In this document: positions 43,601 to 49,789 of the stretch, in pieces | Numbering within the stretch: position 1 is the stretch's first letter | How the letters are laid out: every line of letters starts with the position of its first letter | NCBI RefSeq assembly: GCF_032884065.1 | Contig: NC_088866.1 | Coordinates: 25,485,580-25,549,579 of the forward strand | Source: Artemia franciscana | Taxonomy: Eukaryota; Arthropoda; Branchiopoda; Anostraca; Artemiidae | Direction of reading: 5' to 3' | Length of the DNA stretch: 64,000 nucleotides | Made by a program: the position numbers and the translations under genes | The notes under the pieces: generated by a model | The model's input: the letters and a program-made list of their open reading frames with translations, nothing else | The model's database searches: none | What the model was told of the DNA's origin: nothing

Positions 43601-44940
43601 GTATAGTTAAACTGAATTTCATTTGCTCTCAAGTTCCCTCCAGAAAGATAAAAATTGAAAAAAAAACTGTTGAATTTTCTTTTGGATTGAAGCAGGGTTT
43701 TTGGATCTGTCGGTAAGTGGAAGGAATCTTTCTTAGGAAAGGTTGTTGCGACCAGGTGCCGTGCAAATGCAGATTATTTTCTATCTTTCTTTTCTTCTCT
43801 TTTTTACGTTTTATTCCTATGTTCAAGGGGCTACTCCAAGCAAGCGAAAGCTTAAGGAAGGTTAAGTGTTTTATTGTATCGTTTTTGAACAAATCCTGTA
43901 TCTCTCTGATTGAAGATTTTGTCTCGTTTTAACTAGAAAGTGCACAAAAGTTGTCTAACACTTAGTCCTACATTTAACATTTTGTTCTTCAGGAATTTTT
44001 TTCGTCCTGTCGTTAAGTAACAAAAATATTATTTTTAAATGTTGAACATTACAATTTTTGAATTTTCTATTCTGGGTCATTTAAAAAATATTCAGTCTCT
44101 CTAATTTATTTCATTATTAAAACTTGATTGAATTTTGAATTAATTGTTTATTTTTAGTTTAGTATTTATCACAGAGTCGTGCCTTTTTGATTAAAAATGT
44201 GACATGGACCAGAACATTCACAGGCAAAGGCTAAGGTTTTTTTTAGCCTCCCGCTCGGTATTTTCGAACATTGTAATACGTAGGAACATACAGAAAAAAT
44301 ATCAAACATTTCTGACAAAAAGCTTTGTTTTTCAAACCTTAATCGCATCCCCCATAAAACTCCTGTGGACGCCTCTGTCTGTGAACCGTGTACTGTGCAA
44401 CCAAGCAAGATTTAAACAAGGAGATATTACTTTCTTATGGTTTTGTAGTTTTCTATATTTTCACTCCTTAACATCTATGATGTATTTTTGTAAGCTCAGT
44501 CACACTATTTTAAGCGTTTGTTAAAAATAGAAGCTAAATAGCCAAACCTTTTAAAAACCTGATTGGTTCTTCTATGTGAAATTTTGAGCCACTTAAACGA
44601 ACACTAAATTAAATGTCGTTTAATTGGTTCCTCTATGTGAAATTTGAATCCAGTAACGAGAACGAAACGTTTTTGAGTCATCAGATTTTTTACATGTAGT
44701 CTCTCGCTTTCTCTGTTGCTTAAATACTCGCTCTTTACTTAGGTCAAAGAAGAAAATCCAAGAGCAGCATCTGGATTCAGCGTCTCCAAATTGGAAATAC
44801 GTTCTTCTAACCTAGTGGAGACGCTTGAGGAAATGGTTTCTGACGGAGTCATTCCAAGTCCAATGCCTGAACACTTTCAGAAGCTCCTAGTTTCAGGAAA
44901 AAATCATGTCGAAATTATAGTGCCCAAATCTTCAGTTTAA
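15229..44940 (+). CDS. CENPN: CENP-N-like kinetochore protein gene, C-terminal five exons (N-terminus not found)
   Basis: Five exons join in frame: 15,229-15,380, 22,396-22,572, 25,232-25,418, 32,573-32,691 and 44,743-44,940. All have GT..AG borders, intron phases 0, 0, 1, 0, and a final TAA. Together they give about 276 residues; vertebrate CENP-N has about 340. CENP-N is a subunit of the constitutive centromere network that binds the CENP-A nucleosome and pairs with CENP-L. From memory, the order of blocks fits human CENP-N: an exon ending in a KIFKNAL helix, a [11 protein letters not shown] strand, a [16 protein letters not shown] strand (human VVYYSQTPYAFTSS), [18 protein letters not shown] (human QALTIA..DLRSRYLDSLKA), and a tail [20 protein letters not shown] (human SSPHLLEALKSLAPAGI). 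The missing first part should hold the nucleosome-contacting pyrin-like domain. Identity is likely but rests on recall, not an alignment. Confidence 0.6.
15381..18118 (+). other. Intron 1, left part
   Basis: Intronic, AT-rich. It contains overlapping palindromes at 16,257-16,305 (ATGATTTCTATAA..TTATAGAAATCAT), a run of ATAGGTTAAT-like units at about 17,489-17,576, an A18 run near 17,435, and one coding-looking stretch at 16,617-16,901 that is listed separately. Confidence 0.5.
16617..16901 (+). pseudogene. Unrecognised coding-like fragment inside intron 1
   Basis: About 94 codons stay open with a more protein-like composition than the AT-rich surroundings, e.g. [20 protein letters not shown] and [20 protein letters not shown], ending at TAA. 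There is no good ATG, and an internal TTCTTATTTTCTTCACAG at about 16,776-16,793 resembles a 3' splice site, so the second half could be an exon. I do not recognise the protein. It may be an old transposon or pseudogene piece lying within the host intron. Confidence 0.3.
18119..18685 (-). mobile_element. Antisense LINE copy, 3' part (split by family A element)
   Basis: On the - strand this is the 3' end of the same LINE as at 2.6-5.1 kb. TAC-rich DNA at the left matches its TAGTAG tail, and reversed counterparts of the RLRWLG..RMKDD, LRIFLG and SGSE.W regions can be followed through stops and frameshifts. At 18,685 homology jumps to 20,271, because a 1,585-bp element sits in the copy. The break falls just after the YLG motif region. 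Confidence 0.75.
18686..20270 (-). mobile_element. Family A element, copy 1 (nested in LINE)
   Basis: A 1,585-bp repeat, oriented opposite to the copy at 30.2 kb. The left end holds the long imperfect hairpin (about 18,710-18,930): arms with ATTAAAACTTAAAACGAACAG and CGTTTTAAGTTTTAATGTCG flank a centre with AGAGCGAG and CTCGCTCT. The right end reads GGTCGCTCCTTAGTACAG..CGTTACCACGAATTGTTTG. ATT stands on both sides (18,683-18,685 and 20,271-20,273), a possible 3-bp target duplication. The LINE on each side joins cleanly when the element is removed. One copy of the 260-285 bp satellite monomer lies at about 19,690-19,960. No transposase gene is visible. Confidence 0.8.
20271..20622 (-). mobile_element. 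Antisense LINE copy, 5' part (RT palm and thumb)
   Basis: Read on the - strand, this continues the LINE split by the family A insertion. It has an open stretch [40 protein letters not shown] (YADD changed to FADH, so inactive), [20 protein letters not shown] and GSFTYLGR. The LINE stops at about 20,622 in the GVNQ..LSPF region, which is a typical 5' truncation. About 80% of residues agree by eye with the copy at 4.1-4.5 kb. Confidence 0.8.
20623..22199 (+). other. Intron 1, right part
   Basis: Intronic. One coding-like stretch lies at 20,816-21,046 (listed separately). The rest, up to the splice acceptor at 22,198-22,199, shows no supported gene. Confidence 0.5.
20816..21046 (+). pseudogene. 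Unrecognised coding-like fragment inside intron 1
   Basis: 76 open codons including [20 protein letters not shown] and [20 protein letters not shown], ending at a TAG. Composition is more protein-like than its surroundings, but the flanks show no clear donor or continuation and I recognise no family. It may be a transposon or pseudogene remnant. Confidence 0.22.
22200..22283 (+). pseudogene. Duplicated start of CENP-N-like exon b (out of frame)
   Basis: After a good acceptor (CTTTTTGTCTAATTTACAG), the first 28 bases match the start of exon b at 24 of 28 positions, giving TVEFKHAES in place of AVEFKHVEG. In the frame set by exon a, translation runs 27 codons to TAA at 22,281-22,283. A donor-like AAA|GTACGT occurs at 22,224/22,225, so a 25-base cassette is also possible. 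Either use would cause early termination. It is either a decayed exon duplication or a poison exon. Confidence 0.5.
22396..22572 (+). CDS. CENPN: CENP-N-like exon b
   Basis: 59 codons between TTTTTACAG and GTAAGT. The content is [20 protein letters not shown], then a lysine-rich turn ([13 protein letters not shown]), then [20 protein letters not shown]. It matches the order of human CENP-N around VSFRETEENAVWIRIAWG and YVVYYSQTPYAFTSS. The + strand frame remains open through the acceptor upstream, so only the splice site fixes the start. A start codon in another frame at 22,411 leads to a stop within 50 codons and is not favoured. Confidence 0.6.
22573..24474 (+). other. Intron 2, no other gene seen
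   Basis: AT-rich intron with no supported exon or recognisable transposon. Short duplications of CAAACTATCTAT occur at 23,343 and 23,420. Confidence 0.5.
24475..24890 (+). repeat. Solo copy of the array-element leader plus about one monomer
   Basis: Begins with the leader AGGCAGCGCAATAGTGCTGT and TGTATTACTCATTTATTATT, then GACCAGGACACTTCGTATAG, then one satellite monomer with GGGCTCATTTGATTGG, GTAAGTTATGCCCTGGGGGC and the start of a second (GGGGCTCATTTGG near 24,860). It is a short version of the array at 33.3-36.1 kb, which opens with the same leader. Confidence 0.65.
25116..25200. repeat. (AT)n microsatellite
   Basis: An uninterrupted 85-bp TA/AT dinucleotide run, 31 bases before the exon c acceptor region. 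The open frame of tyrosine and isoleucine codons across it is an artefact of the repeat. Confidence 0.98.
25232..25418 (+). CDS. CENPN: CENP-N-like exon c
   Basis: 62 codons plus one base, from TAATATTCTAG to GTAAGA. It encodes [40 protein letters not shown], then [18 protein letters not shown]. The first half agrees in order with the human helix QALTIASKHHQIVKMDL and YLDSLKAIVFKQ. The basic second half is a probable loop, possibly DNA-facing. The exon ends in phase 1, matching exon d. An (AT)42 run lies just upstream of the acceptor. Confidence 0.62.
25419..28864 (+). other. Intron 3, left part
   Basis: No gene supported. Two diverged copies of a ~110-bp unit (GTGTATCTTC.TGTTCTTAA, TCTTCGTATTCTTAATTCCC) occur at about 27,550 and 27,661. 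Confidence 0.5.
28865..29045 (-). mobile_element. LINE 3' fragment
   Basis: On the - strand this matches the last ~180 bp of the LINE seen at 4.9-5.06 kb and 18.12-18.3 kb. Shared blocks include ACTCACTAAAGTACC.A, GGCTAACGTAGC and CATCCCAATCTATTCGAAGG. Only the 3' tail survives, as is usual for 5'-truncated insertions. Confidence 0.6.
29046..30085 (+). other. Intron 3, no gene seen
   Basis: AT-rich DNA with nothing supported. Confidence 0.5.
30086..30149. repeat. (AT)n microsatellite
   Basis: A 64-bp run of alternating A and T, 38 bases left of the family A copy 2. Confidence 0.98.
30188..31867 (+). mobile_element. Family A element, copy 2
   Basis: A 1,680-bp repeat. The left end, CAAACAGTTCGTGGTAACGA, contains the short palindrome CAGTTCGT-GGTA-ACGAACTG, followed by GTAAGGAGCGACCCGGCTCA. 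A satellite monomer lies at about 30,585-30,840. The right end is a long hairpin (31,600-31,865): two ~120-bp arms containing AAAGAGCGAGGTGTTGAGG and its complement around a ~45-bp centre, ending CTTGTTTTTTTATTT. GTAAGGAGCGAC near the left end is inverted as GTCGCTCCTTAC near the right end. AAT flanks both sides (30,185-30,187 and 31,868-31,870), a possible 3-bp target duplication. No transposase is visible, so it is non-autonomous. Confidence 0.8.
31600..31865. repeat. Long terminal hairpin of family A copy 2
   Basis: Left arm: AAGTAAGGAACGACATTAAA..AGGGCTTTTCCTC-type sequence. The right arm has the reverse complement, ending GTCGCTCCTTACTTTCATTT. By eye the arms agree at over 90% of positions, including the extreme AAACAAGTTTTTT and AAAAAACTTGTTT flanks. 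The loop is AGTTTTTTACTGTTTTAAAA and adjacent bases. Confidence 0.8.
31868..32572 (+). other. Intron 3, right part
   Basis: No gene supported. It ends in TTATCTCTTTTTAG, the acceptor of exon d. Confidence 0.5.
32573..32691 (+). CDS. CENPN: CENP-N-like exon d
   Basis: Two bases complete the split codon (Ala), then 39 codons [39 protein letters not shown], up to GTGAGT. It corresponds to the human CENP-N stretch around VEKERVQRITQETFGDYPQP, with charged residues followed by F.....P....L..Y. The exon ends in phase 0. Confidence 0.6.
32692..33282 (+). other. Intron 4, left part
   Basis: No gene supported. Intron 4 runs for about 12 kb and hosts a tandem array, a Helitron, a tRNA gene and a family A copy. 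Confidence 0.5.
34375..34767. mobile_element. MITE with 60-bp terminal inverted repeats
   Basis: 393 bp. The ends GGTACTTGTGTATTATTCAG and, on the other strand, GGTACTCGCGTATTATTCAG begin 60-bp inverted repeats that agree at 54 of 60 positions. AATAA flanks both sides, and the satellite monomer resumes across the site, so the insertion lies inside array 1. The interior is AT-rich with TATACTAT repeats and has no open frame. The superfamily is not assigned; a 4-5 bp target duplication fits several. Confidence 0.85.
35979..35994. repeat. C16 homopolymer
   Basis: Sixteen consecutive C inside the last monomer of array 1, where other monomers have CCCCC. Local expansion. Confidence 0.95.
36131..37539 (+). 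other. Intron 4, non-coding stretch
   Basis: No exon supported. A GATAGATAGATAGA run at 36,898-36,912 followed by GAGTTTATTTTAGCC looks like the reversed tail of a retroelement. A palindrome-bearing stretch at about 36,421-36,459 is discussed under findings. Confidence 0.45.
37540..37637. repeat. (AT)n microsatellite at the left end of a Helitron
   Basis: 98 bp of alternating A and T with one TG interruption. It stands where the TATATATATA of the Helitron left end is expected, so it is probably an expansion of that terminus. Confidence 0.9.
37655..37735 (+). promoter_or_regulatory. Three TGACGTCA sites in the Helitron left end
   Basis: TGACGTCA at 37,661-37,668, 37,684-37,691 and 37,725-37,732, with TGTCGTCA between. 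The spacing is conserved with the large Helitron, but only one copy of its ~60-bp duplicated unit is present. Confidence 0.5.
37780..38100 (+). pseudogene. Short Helitron-derived charged protein, frame-broken
   Basis: ATG within GTAAAATGACTGAAGAACCT starts [20 protein letters not shown], the same N-terminus as in the large Helitron, then [15 protein letters not shown] and a TAG. A second frame carries on with [34 protein letters not shown] and an acidic NDNDDDWV end, and [13 protein letters not shown] follows the stop. The acidic tail is not present in the large Helitron of this window, so it comes from another lineage of the family. A function is not known to me. A duplicated [12 protein letters not shown] unit probably caused the frame break. 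Confidence 0.55.
38220..38575. repeat. Short tandem repeats inside the non-autonomous Helitron
   Basis: Many head-to-tail variants of GGGACACAAATGACGACC, GGGACACAGGGAATATAAAT and AAACTCAAAGAGAAA. These give Cys-, Val- and Pro-rich open frames on the - strand that are not genes. Such repeats precede the 3' end of many Helitrons. Confidence 0.85.
38746..39880 (+). other. Intron 4 stretch between Helitron and tRNA
   Basis: No exon supported. Contains the perfect hairpin at 39,285-39,321, listed separately. Confidence 0.45.
39285..39321. repeat. Perfect 17-bp hairpin, 3-base loop
   Basis: TTCTGTGAAATGACATC, loop CTT, then the exact reverse complement. Directly after it, GTGAAATGACATAATGAT and ATGTCATTCGAAATCAC form a third and fourth related half-site. 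Possible remnant of an inverted duplication or a transposon end. Confidence 0.85.
39881..39953 (-). tRNA. trnF-GAA: tRNA-Phe (GAA)
   Basis: On the - strand a 73-nt cloverleaf starts GCCGAAATAGCTCAGTTGGG and ends CCGGGTTTCGGCA. The acceptor stem GCCGAAA pairs with TTTCGGC. The A box TAGCTCAGTTGG and B box GGTTCGATCCC match RNA polymerase III internal promoters. The anticodon loop ACTGAAGATCT gives GAA, read at 39,918-39,920 on the complement. No intron and no encoded CCA, so it is a nuclear eukaryotic gene. A T5 stretch (A5 on the + strand at about 39,869-39,873) lies shortly downstream as a Pol III terminator. It lies antisense inside intron 4 of the CENP-N-like gene. Confidence 0.97.
39954..40156 (+). 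other. Short spacer, tRNA to family A copy 3
   Basis: No feature supported. It includes the tRNA's upstream region, with no recognisable conserved element. Confidence 0.5.
40157..41884 (-). mobile_element. Family A element, copy 3
   Basis: A 1,728-bp repeat in the same orientation as copy 1. The left end has the long hairpin (about 40,157-40,455): the arms hold AAAGTAAGGAGCGACATTAA, GGGGCTTTTCCTCCTCGACA and their complements, nearly perfect over ~120 bp. The satellite monomer, reversed, lies at about 41,220-41,480. The right end is GGGTCGCTCCTTACTACAGT..GTTACCACGAACTGTTTG. ATT precedes the left end, but no matching triplet follows on the right, where a tandem duplication starts directly. The arms are more alike than in copy 1, so this copy looks younger. 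Confidence 0.8.
41881..42175. repeat. Direct tandem duplication, 154-bp period
   Basis: TTTGAAAAAAGAAAAAGAAA begins at 41,881 and again at 42,035. The following ATTGAAGCCAAATTGTGTAG, ACCGTATAAAA, ACGACAACAAAATTATGGCT and CGTAACAAATAAACGATTT blocks agree almost fully in the two copies. The first copy overlaps the last bases of family A copy 3, so the duplication happened after or during insertion. Confidence 0.9.
42176..44742 (+). other. Intron 4, right part
   Basis: No exon supported. Several 70-120 codon open frames on both strands have low complexity and no recognisable domain. Intron 4 ends with TACTCGCTCTTTACTTAG. Confidence 0.45.
44743..44940 (+). CDS. CENPN: CENP-N-like exon e (last coding exon)
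   Basis: 65 codons and TAA. It holds [40 protein letters not shown] and [20 protein letters not shown]. Position and pattern fit the human CENP-N C-terminus: a strand, then SSPHLLEALKSLAPAGIADA, then the final residues. In CENP-N this C-terminal half contacts CENP-L (family knowledge). An AATAAA at 45,121-45,126, 181 bases past the stop, is the first good poly(A) signal. Confidence 0.62.
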   Translation, partial: VKEENPRAASGFSVSKLEIRSSNLVETLEEMVSDGVIPSPMPEHFQKLLVSGKNHVEIIVPKSSV

Positions 44941-45625
44941 TTAACTTTTTGAGTGTTTCGTAATTCAGATGATTTTGTATACAAAGATGATAAAACTGGG
45001 ACTGCGTTCGAACATCTCTCATGCGATTCGTCCGCTTAATATTAACTTCCTCAGATATAATCCGAAAAAATAACAACAATCCGGCAACTTGTCAACTGAA
45101 ACGCTATAGGCAACTAAACGAATAAACACACTAATCACGTATACTTCTTTTTAAACATAACTTAATTCAAAACCACTGAAGGTGTACCACATTTCACAGT
45201 TACTGTCGCTTTTTGTTCCCTGCATATGATTTCACATATTTTTTTCAGTTTTGAAAAGGTTTTGGTTTATATATGACGTAACTTATCATCAGTAGTGAAA
45301 CATTTTCCAGGATTAGCAGGTATAACTTATCCAACAACTAATCCAGACCGTTTCAAGTAGTAATCCTACTCACCTCTGACATCATTTACGTCTCATGAAA
45401 TGCTAAGGAAATGTAATCGGTCTTGTCAGATAAGTAATGGTGGAATGCTTGAGCATGCTATATATGTATTTCTTTCTCTTTTTTAGATGTCTCTGGCAGC
45501 ACAGGCAGTCTAATTTAAAAGTATGCATGCGTGCAGTGTTCATTGTTATGAAAAACCGTGGCTCGGGGATGTGAAATATAAATTGATAGTAAAAAATGAT
45601 TAGGAAAGGGGGCTTCAAATGTTTC
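44941..45625 (+). other. Probable 3' UTR and flank of the CENP-N-like gene
   Basis: AATAAA at 45,121-45,126 suggests a 3' UTR of about 200 bases. Beyond it no gene is supported. Confidence 0.4.
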
Positions 45626-45627
45626 TT

Positions 45628-46255
45628 GCGTTTTGTTGTTGCTGCAAGGATCTTCAGAATATAAACAGGCGTTAGAATGCTATAGTTAGCAAATAACGTT
45701 CACTGATCTGAACCAAATGAGCGTTAATTTAAAAAATTTTATCCAATGACAACTGAAGGGAAAAATTCCAATATTCCTTGTGTTTCCCTATTGCTGTAAC
45801 TGTTTTTGAATGCACAAAGGCCTTAGTACTTGTCACCAAATAATAGTGGTTTATCTCGTTTCTGATGAAACAAAAGTGATTAATTCTAAAAGCTAATTAT
45901 ACTGACAAATTAGATATACCTTGTGTTTTATTGTTGCTGTAAAGCTGTGTCGGATTGGCAAAGGCATTAGAATAGTATAGTCGCCAAAGAGCTGCTCTTC
46001 ATCTGGTTTACGGTGAAACGGAACAAACGCTAGTTAAAAAAAAATTGACTAAATGACAAATGAAAGCGGAACTTCATACCCGCGTTGTATTTTGTTGTTG
46101 CTATAATGGCGTGCGGAATCTTCAAAAGCATTAAAATACTGCATAGTACAGTCATTAATTAAATGGGGCTAGCCTCATTTACGGTGTAACGAAACAAAGG
46201 TTAATCCTAAAAATTGATTAAACGACAAGCGAAGGCAGAGCTTTATATTCGCTTT
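45628..46255. repeat. Diverged tandem repeat, ~150-bp period, four copies
   Basis: TTGTTGTTGCT-type starts (TGCGTTTTGTTGTTGCTGCA, TGTGTTTCCCTATTGCTGTA, TGTGTTTTATTGTTGCTGTA, GTATTTTGTTGTTGCTATAA) occur near 45,630, 45,778, 45,923 and 46,084. Each is followed by GGC.TTAGAATA, then TTTACGGTGAAACG.AACAAA, then AATTGA.TAAA.GACAA. Copies are diverged by roughly a third, so this is an old array. Confidence 0.7.
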
Positions 46256-46616
46256 TTTTTTAAATGGGAACCAATTGGAAGTGCGATGATTTCACAAGTC
46301 GAGCCGAGGCTTTTTAAATTCGCAGTAAAATCAATTTCGCCTTCTTCTTTGGAACCTGTTGCCGCTTGGGATTCAAGAAATCCCAATCCTTTGGTTTTAT
46401 TTCTTAGCTTTTAACCAAATTGTGTATCAGATTGCGTTGTGTTATTTCAGGGAAGAAAGCGGAAAATCAAAGAACGCTTCTAAACAATGACCAAAAACAT
46501 AGTAGTTAATACAACACAGTGGGGGGATGGGAAGATCAGTCAAAGTATAAAAAAAAAGGATTAAACTAAACATAACTTTCAGTTAATCAGGTCTGTCCCA
46601 ATCAATTACAAGGTAA

Positions 46617-46990
46617 TATCACTACTACTAACAACTCACTGCAGTACCAAGCCTACTGAAGCCAACACAGCTACTCACGTTCCTCCTCAGTCACAATCTA
46701 TTATTCCTCCTACTGGGTTCTTCACCTCTCCTTTGAAGCTACGGTTTCTTTTGAATCCTCTATAATTTTGTGGGTTTGATTTCCTCCGAACGCGCATGAT
46801 ATTTCCTGCCGAGGATGAAGAATCAGACATCAGTAACACCGCTGCAAAAATGGTCTGCAGGGGATTTTTTTCTTTGTTCTGACCTCATCCTATCCGAGGA
46901 TCATCAGCTTTTTGTTTTGGTCCCATACGACTGGCCAAAAAGCACAATCTTTGGTAAGGTTTCCTACTTCATACGTAAAACTTAGACTAG
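46617..46990 (-). mobile_element. LINE 3' fragment with insertion
   Basis: On the - strand this matches the LINE 3' tail at 18.12 kb: ACTACTACTAACAACTCACT, CCAACACAGCTACTCACGTT and CACAATCTATT all have counterparts there. Near 46,910 CATACGACTGGCCAAAAAGC matches the CCTAGACCATTTGCC region further into the LINE. The segment between is more diverged or rearranged. Confidence 0.55.
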
Positions 46991-47214
46991 CTATCTTAAT
47001 TACTAACCAAATACTACTAATCCAAAAGAAATCGGAAACCGAATATGTTTGGGATCGCCACGCTTAATCTTCGGTTCTTGCAGAAGTCGAAAATTATCTT
47101 GAATAAAGAATTTTAGAGCCTATAACATTGGTTACAAACATGGTTGTAGTCGAAAGTAGTAACAGTCGAAGTTTTAACTTCTCGCAGTTGCAGCCACAGT
47201 AGTAGTCCTAGTGT

Positions 47215-47800
47215 TCTAGAAAGTTTCAATTATACCCTTAGCCATTCCTAAGATATTGCAGATACACCCTTTTGATAGCCCGGATGCACGTAGTTTCGGA
47301 ATTTGATTCAGAACCCCTCAAAATTCCCTGACGTGTCACCTTAATACCCTTTATCTTTTGGATATACCCAGGATCAAGTATTCCTCCTTTCTCAATGATC
47401 AATAATATATATAGACGATGAGCAAATTGCATAATTTACAACCCTGGGGTATCGCATCCTTGGAGACATAGTTATCAGACCTTTCACCTATTTTGAACAA
47501 AATGTTATTTTTTTAATCTCGATCAGTGTTGGTGATGCGGCAACTGAAAAGGACAGGCGGAGGGCAGGCTGTCATCCCATCGCTTTCCAACACCCCCTTC
47601 AACATGCCCTGAAAGCTTGAGCTTAATATCCTGAGCTGTCCCTGAAATATTTCTGATACATCCTTTGACTATTAGAGTACACGTAGTGAGTTTTGATTTG
47701 TTCAGTATCCCCCTCAACATTTCCTGGAAGTAGTTGAAGTCGCGAGTACTTGCAGTCCCAGTCACAAGTAATTTTAATAAAAAGACAGATGCCTTATGGC
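47215..47800. repeat. Diverged ~420-bp repeat pair
   Basis: ATATTGCAGATACACCCTTTTGATAGCC with ATGCACGTAGTTT and AACCCCTCAAAATTCCCTGA (47,250-47,340) recurs as TATTTCTGATACATCCTTTGACTATTAG with TACACGTAGTGAG and ATCCCCCTCAACATTTCCTG (47,645-47,735). A CCTTCAACATGCCCTGAAAG unit between them is a third partial copy. This pattern resembles a dispersed repeat I remember from Artemia. Confidence 0.55.
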
Positions 47801-47879
47801 TCTGTACTATATGCAAAGCTAAATCGTTGCTTCTGATAAATAAAAGAGATCTGGTATCCCTGCCTTTCTATTAAATAGC

Positions 47880-48200
47880 TTGCAAAAGGAGGGGCCACGG
47901 GTCCACTTTATGCTTCCAATAACATGAAGTGCGGGTTAAATATTTGCATGTCATACTACTTCAAGGAAGGTTCAACTTGCCTATCTTTCATTGAAAAGCT
48001 GACAAGGAGATTTTTGTTGGGCCTACTTTGTGTCATCAAAAAAAATATTAAAAATCTCTGCGAGATTTCACATTAAACAAGGTGTGCTATGCCTAAATCT
48101 CAGCAAAAAAAGGTTTGCGGGGAGGAGGGGTTATTGGAGGGACTAAAAGCTTATTTTATGCCTCCAACAGAACATACTGAAGATATTTTGTGACTCCACT
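47880..48200. repeat. Diverged tandem repeat, ~120-bp period, three copies
   Basis: CCACTTTATGCTTCCAATAA, CTACTTTGTGTCATCAAAAA and CTTATTTTATGCCTCCAACA at about 47,908, 48,023 and 48,150 head three related units, each with an A.TTGAAAAGCT- or ATAGCTTGCAAA-like start about 40 bp earlier. Confidence 0.5.
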
Positions 48201-48259
48201 TCAAACAGAGCACTTATCGTCAGATTATCATCAGGTGAAACAAAGAGCACACTCCCACC

Positions 48260-48283
48260 TTTTTTTTTTTTTTTTTTTTTTTT
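48260..48283. repeat. T24 homopolymer
   Basis: Twenty-four consecutive T, probably an old retroposed poly(A) tail on the - strand or slippage. Confidence 0.95.
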
Positions 48284-49025
48284 AGCAACGAGAGAAGTAT
48301 TAAGGTTTATGAGGCACATGTGATTAACCTCCCTCAGTTCCGAGGGCAGAAAATGAAATGAGAAACTCAACCAAAATCATTTACGGAAATGACTAGCGAT
48401 AGTGAATTACAGCACTTTCGATCCTTGGTGAAATTCCTCATTTTTTAGATCTTTTGTTTTTCCCTACTTCAAGGAAACGTTCACACACGCTAACCACTTT
48501 TATATATTTATCCTTAATTAAGTTTGAAACTGGTTCTTGTCTGCTGAAAGGAAAATTCTGCTTGATTGTAGACATATTGCTCATAGGTACGAAAGCTTGC
48601 CAGAATAACTTCAAATAGTCTCTCTTCAAGACTTCGTGTATAGAACCCCTTTTGGATCACCCACTCTAAACCCTGTCTCGAGAACAATCAAAAACCATCT
48701 AAATTCGCCACAGACAGCAATTGTACACAGTTTTCCGAAACGTCACATCATTTTTATAAATCCAGCTAGATGTCAATGCTTTCCGAAAAAAGTGCAGAGT
48801 TGCATCGATACAACTTTCATTGAATAAAAAAAAATTCGCCGGTACAGAAAAAGATGGGATAAAACGAAAGTTTTGCCATATAAACAAAATTACAGTAAAT
48901 TATTCAAAACCAGTAGCGAATGCTAGACAGCGCAGGTATTTTTTTTTCGAATTTAGCATCAGTTTTCACTCTTCTAAGTTATCCATACTCCTTAGGGTAA
49001 TACGACACAGCGCAAAATCAAAACT

Positions 49026-49077
<52 letters not shown>

Positions 49078-49785
49078 CAACATTACTCTACCTGTAGAAG
49101 TTCTGTTACGAACTAAAATTCTTTTTAGCATGGCTTCTCATATTTTTGGAAATATTCTTGTATTCTTCTCATATTCTTGAAATTTAGAAAAAGCTCAAAA
49201 TTTTAATAGAGAATAAAATCATTGACAACATTCCAAAAAAGAAACTTTCTAAGTAAAAAAGAGAAAATAAAAGTATCACAGAGACTGCATAAAATAAAAA
49301 CAAAAATCGTGAGATCCTATCATTTGCACATGCTAAGCTTCAAGTAAATTAAAAAAAAAAAAGAAAAAAAAAGCAGAGGAAGAGTATATAAATCAAAATA
49401 ACGAAATAGCTGAACATTTGCTGATTCAGTTATATGCAGAATTTGTGCCATATAGGCAAATAATCTTTTTTATTATTCGACTCGAAGAGCCTGGATACAC
49501 AAATGGGAATTGACGCTAGTGTTGAACAAAACTCTCACACCTTCTAGCGTTTGGCAAAACTCATCATTTTTTTCAGTGTAATAATAAGAATAATTAATTT
49601 AATTTGTGTAGTAGGTAAAACACGTGTAGCATTAAATGTCTCATCTAAGTTCCTGAGAGAGAACAATTACAAACCTTCGCCAAACGCTAGAGGGTTTGTT
49701 TTTGCCAACACAAGCGCCAGGTTCTACTCTTATGAGTTAGCCATACTCTTTGATTTGGCTTTCAGCCAGGGGTGAATTAGAATAA
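48284..49785. other. Non-coding DNA, no gene seen
   Basis: No exon supported. Open frames here are broken by a T46 run at 49,029-49,074. GCC.TTCTAGCGTTTGGCAAA (about 49,535) and its inverse TTCGCCAAACGCTAGAG (about 49,677) form a ~150-bp spaced inverted repeat. Confidence 0.45.
49029..49074. repeat. T46 homopolymer
   Basis: Forty-six consecutive T. Length in the genome may differ from the assembly, since such runs are hard to read. Confidence 0.95.
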
Positions 49786-49789
49786 TGAT

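Noticed and set aside
48820-49116. + strand frame with a phenylalanine run
   Set aside because: Caused by the T46 homopolymer.
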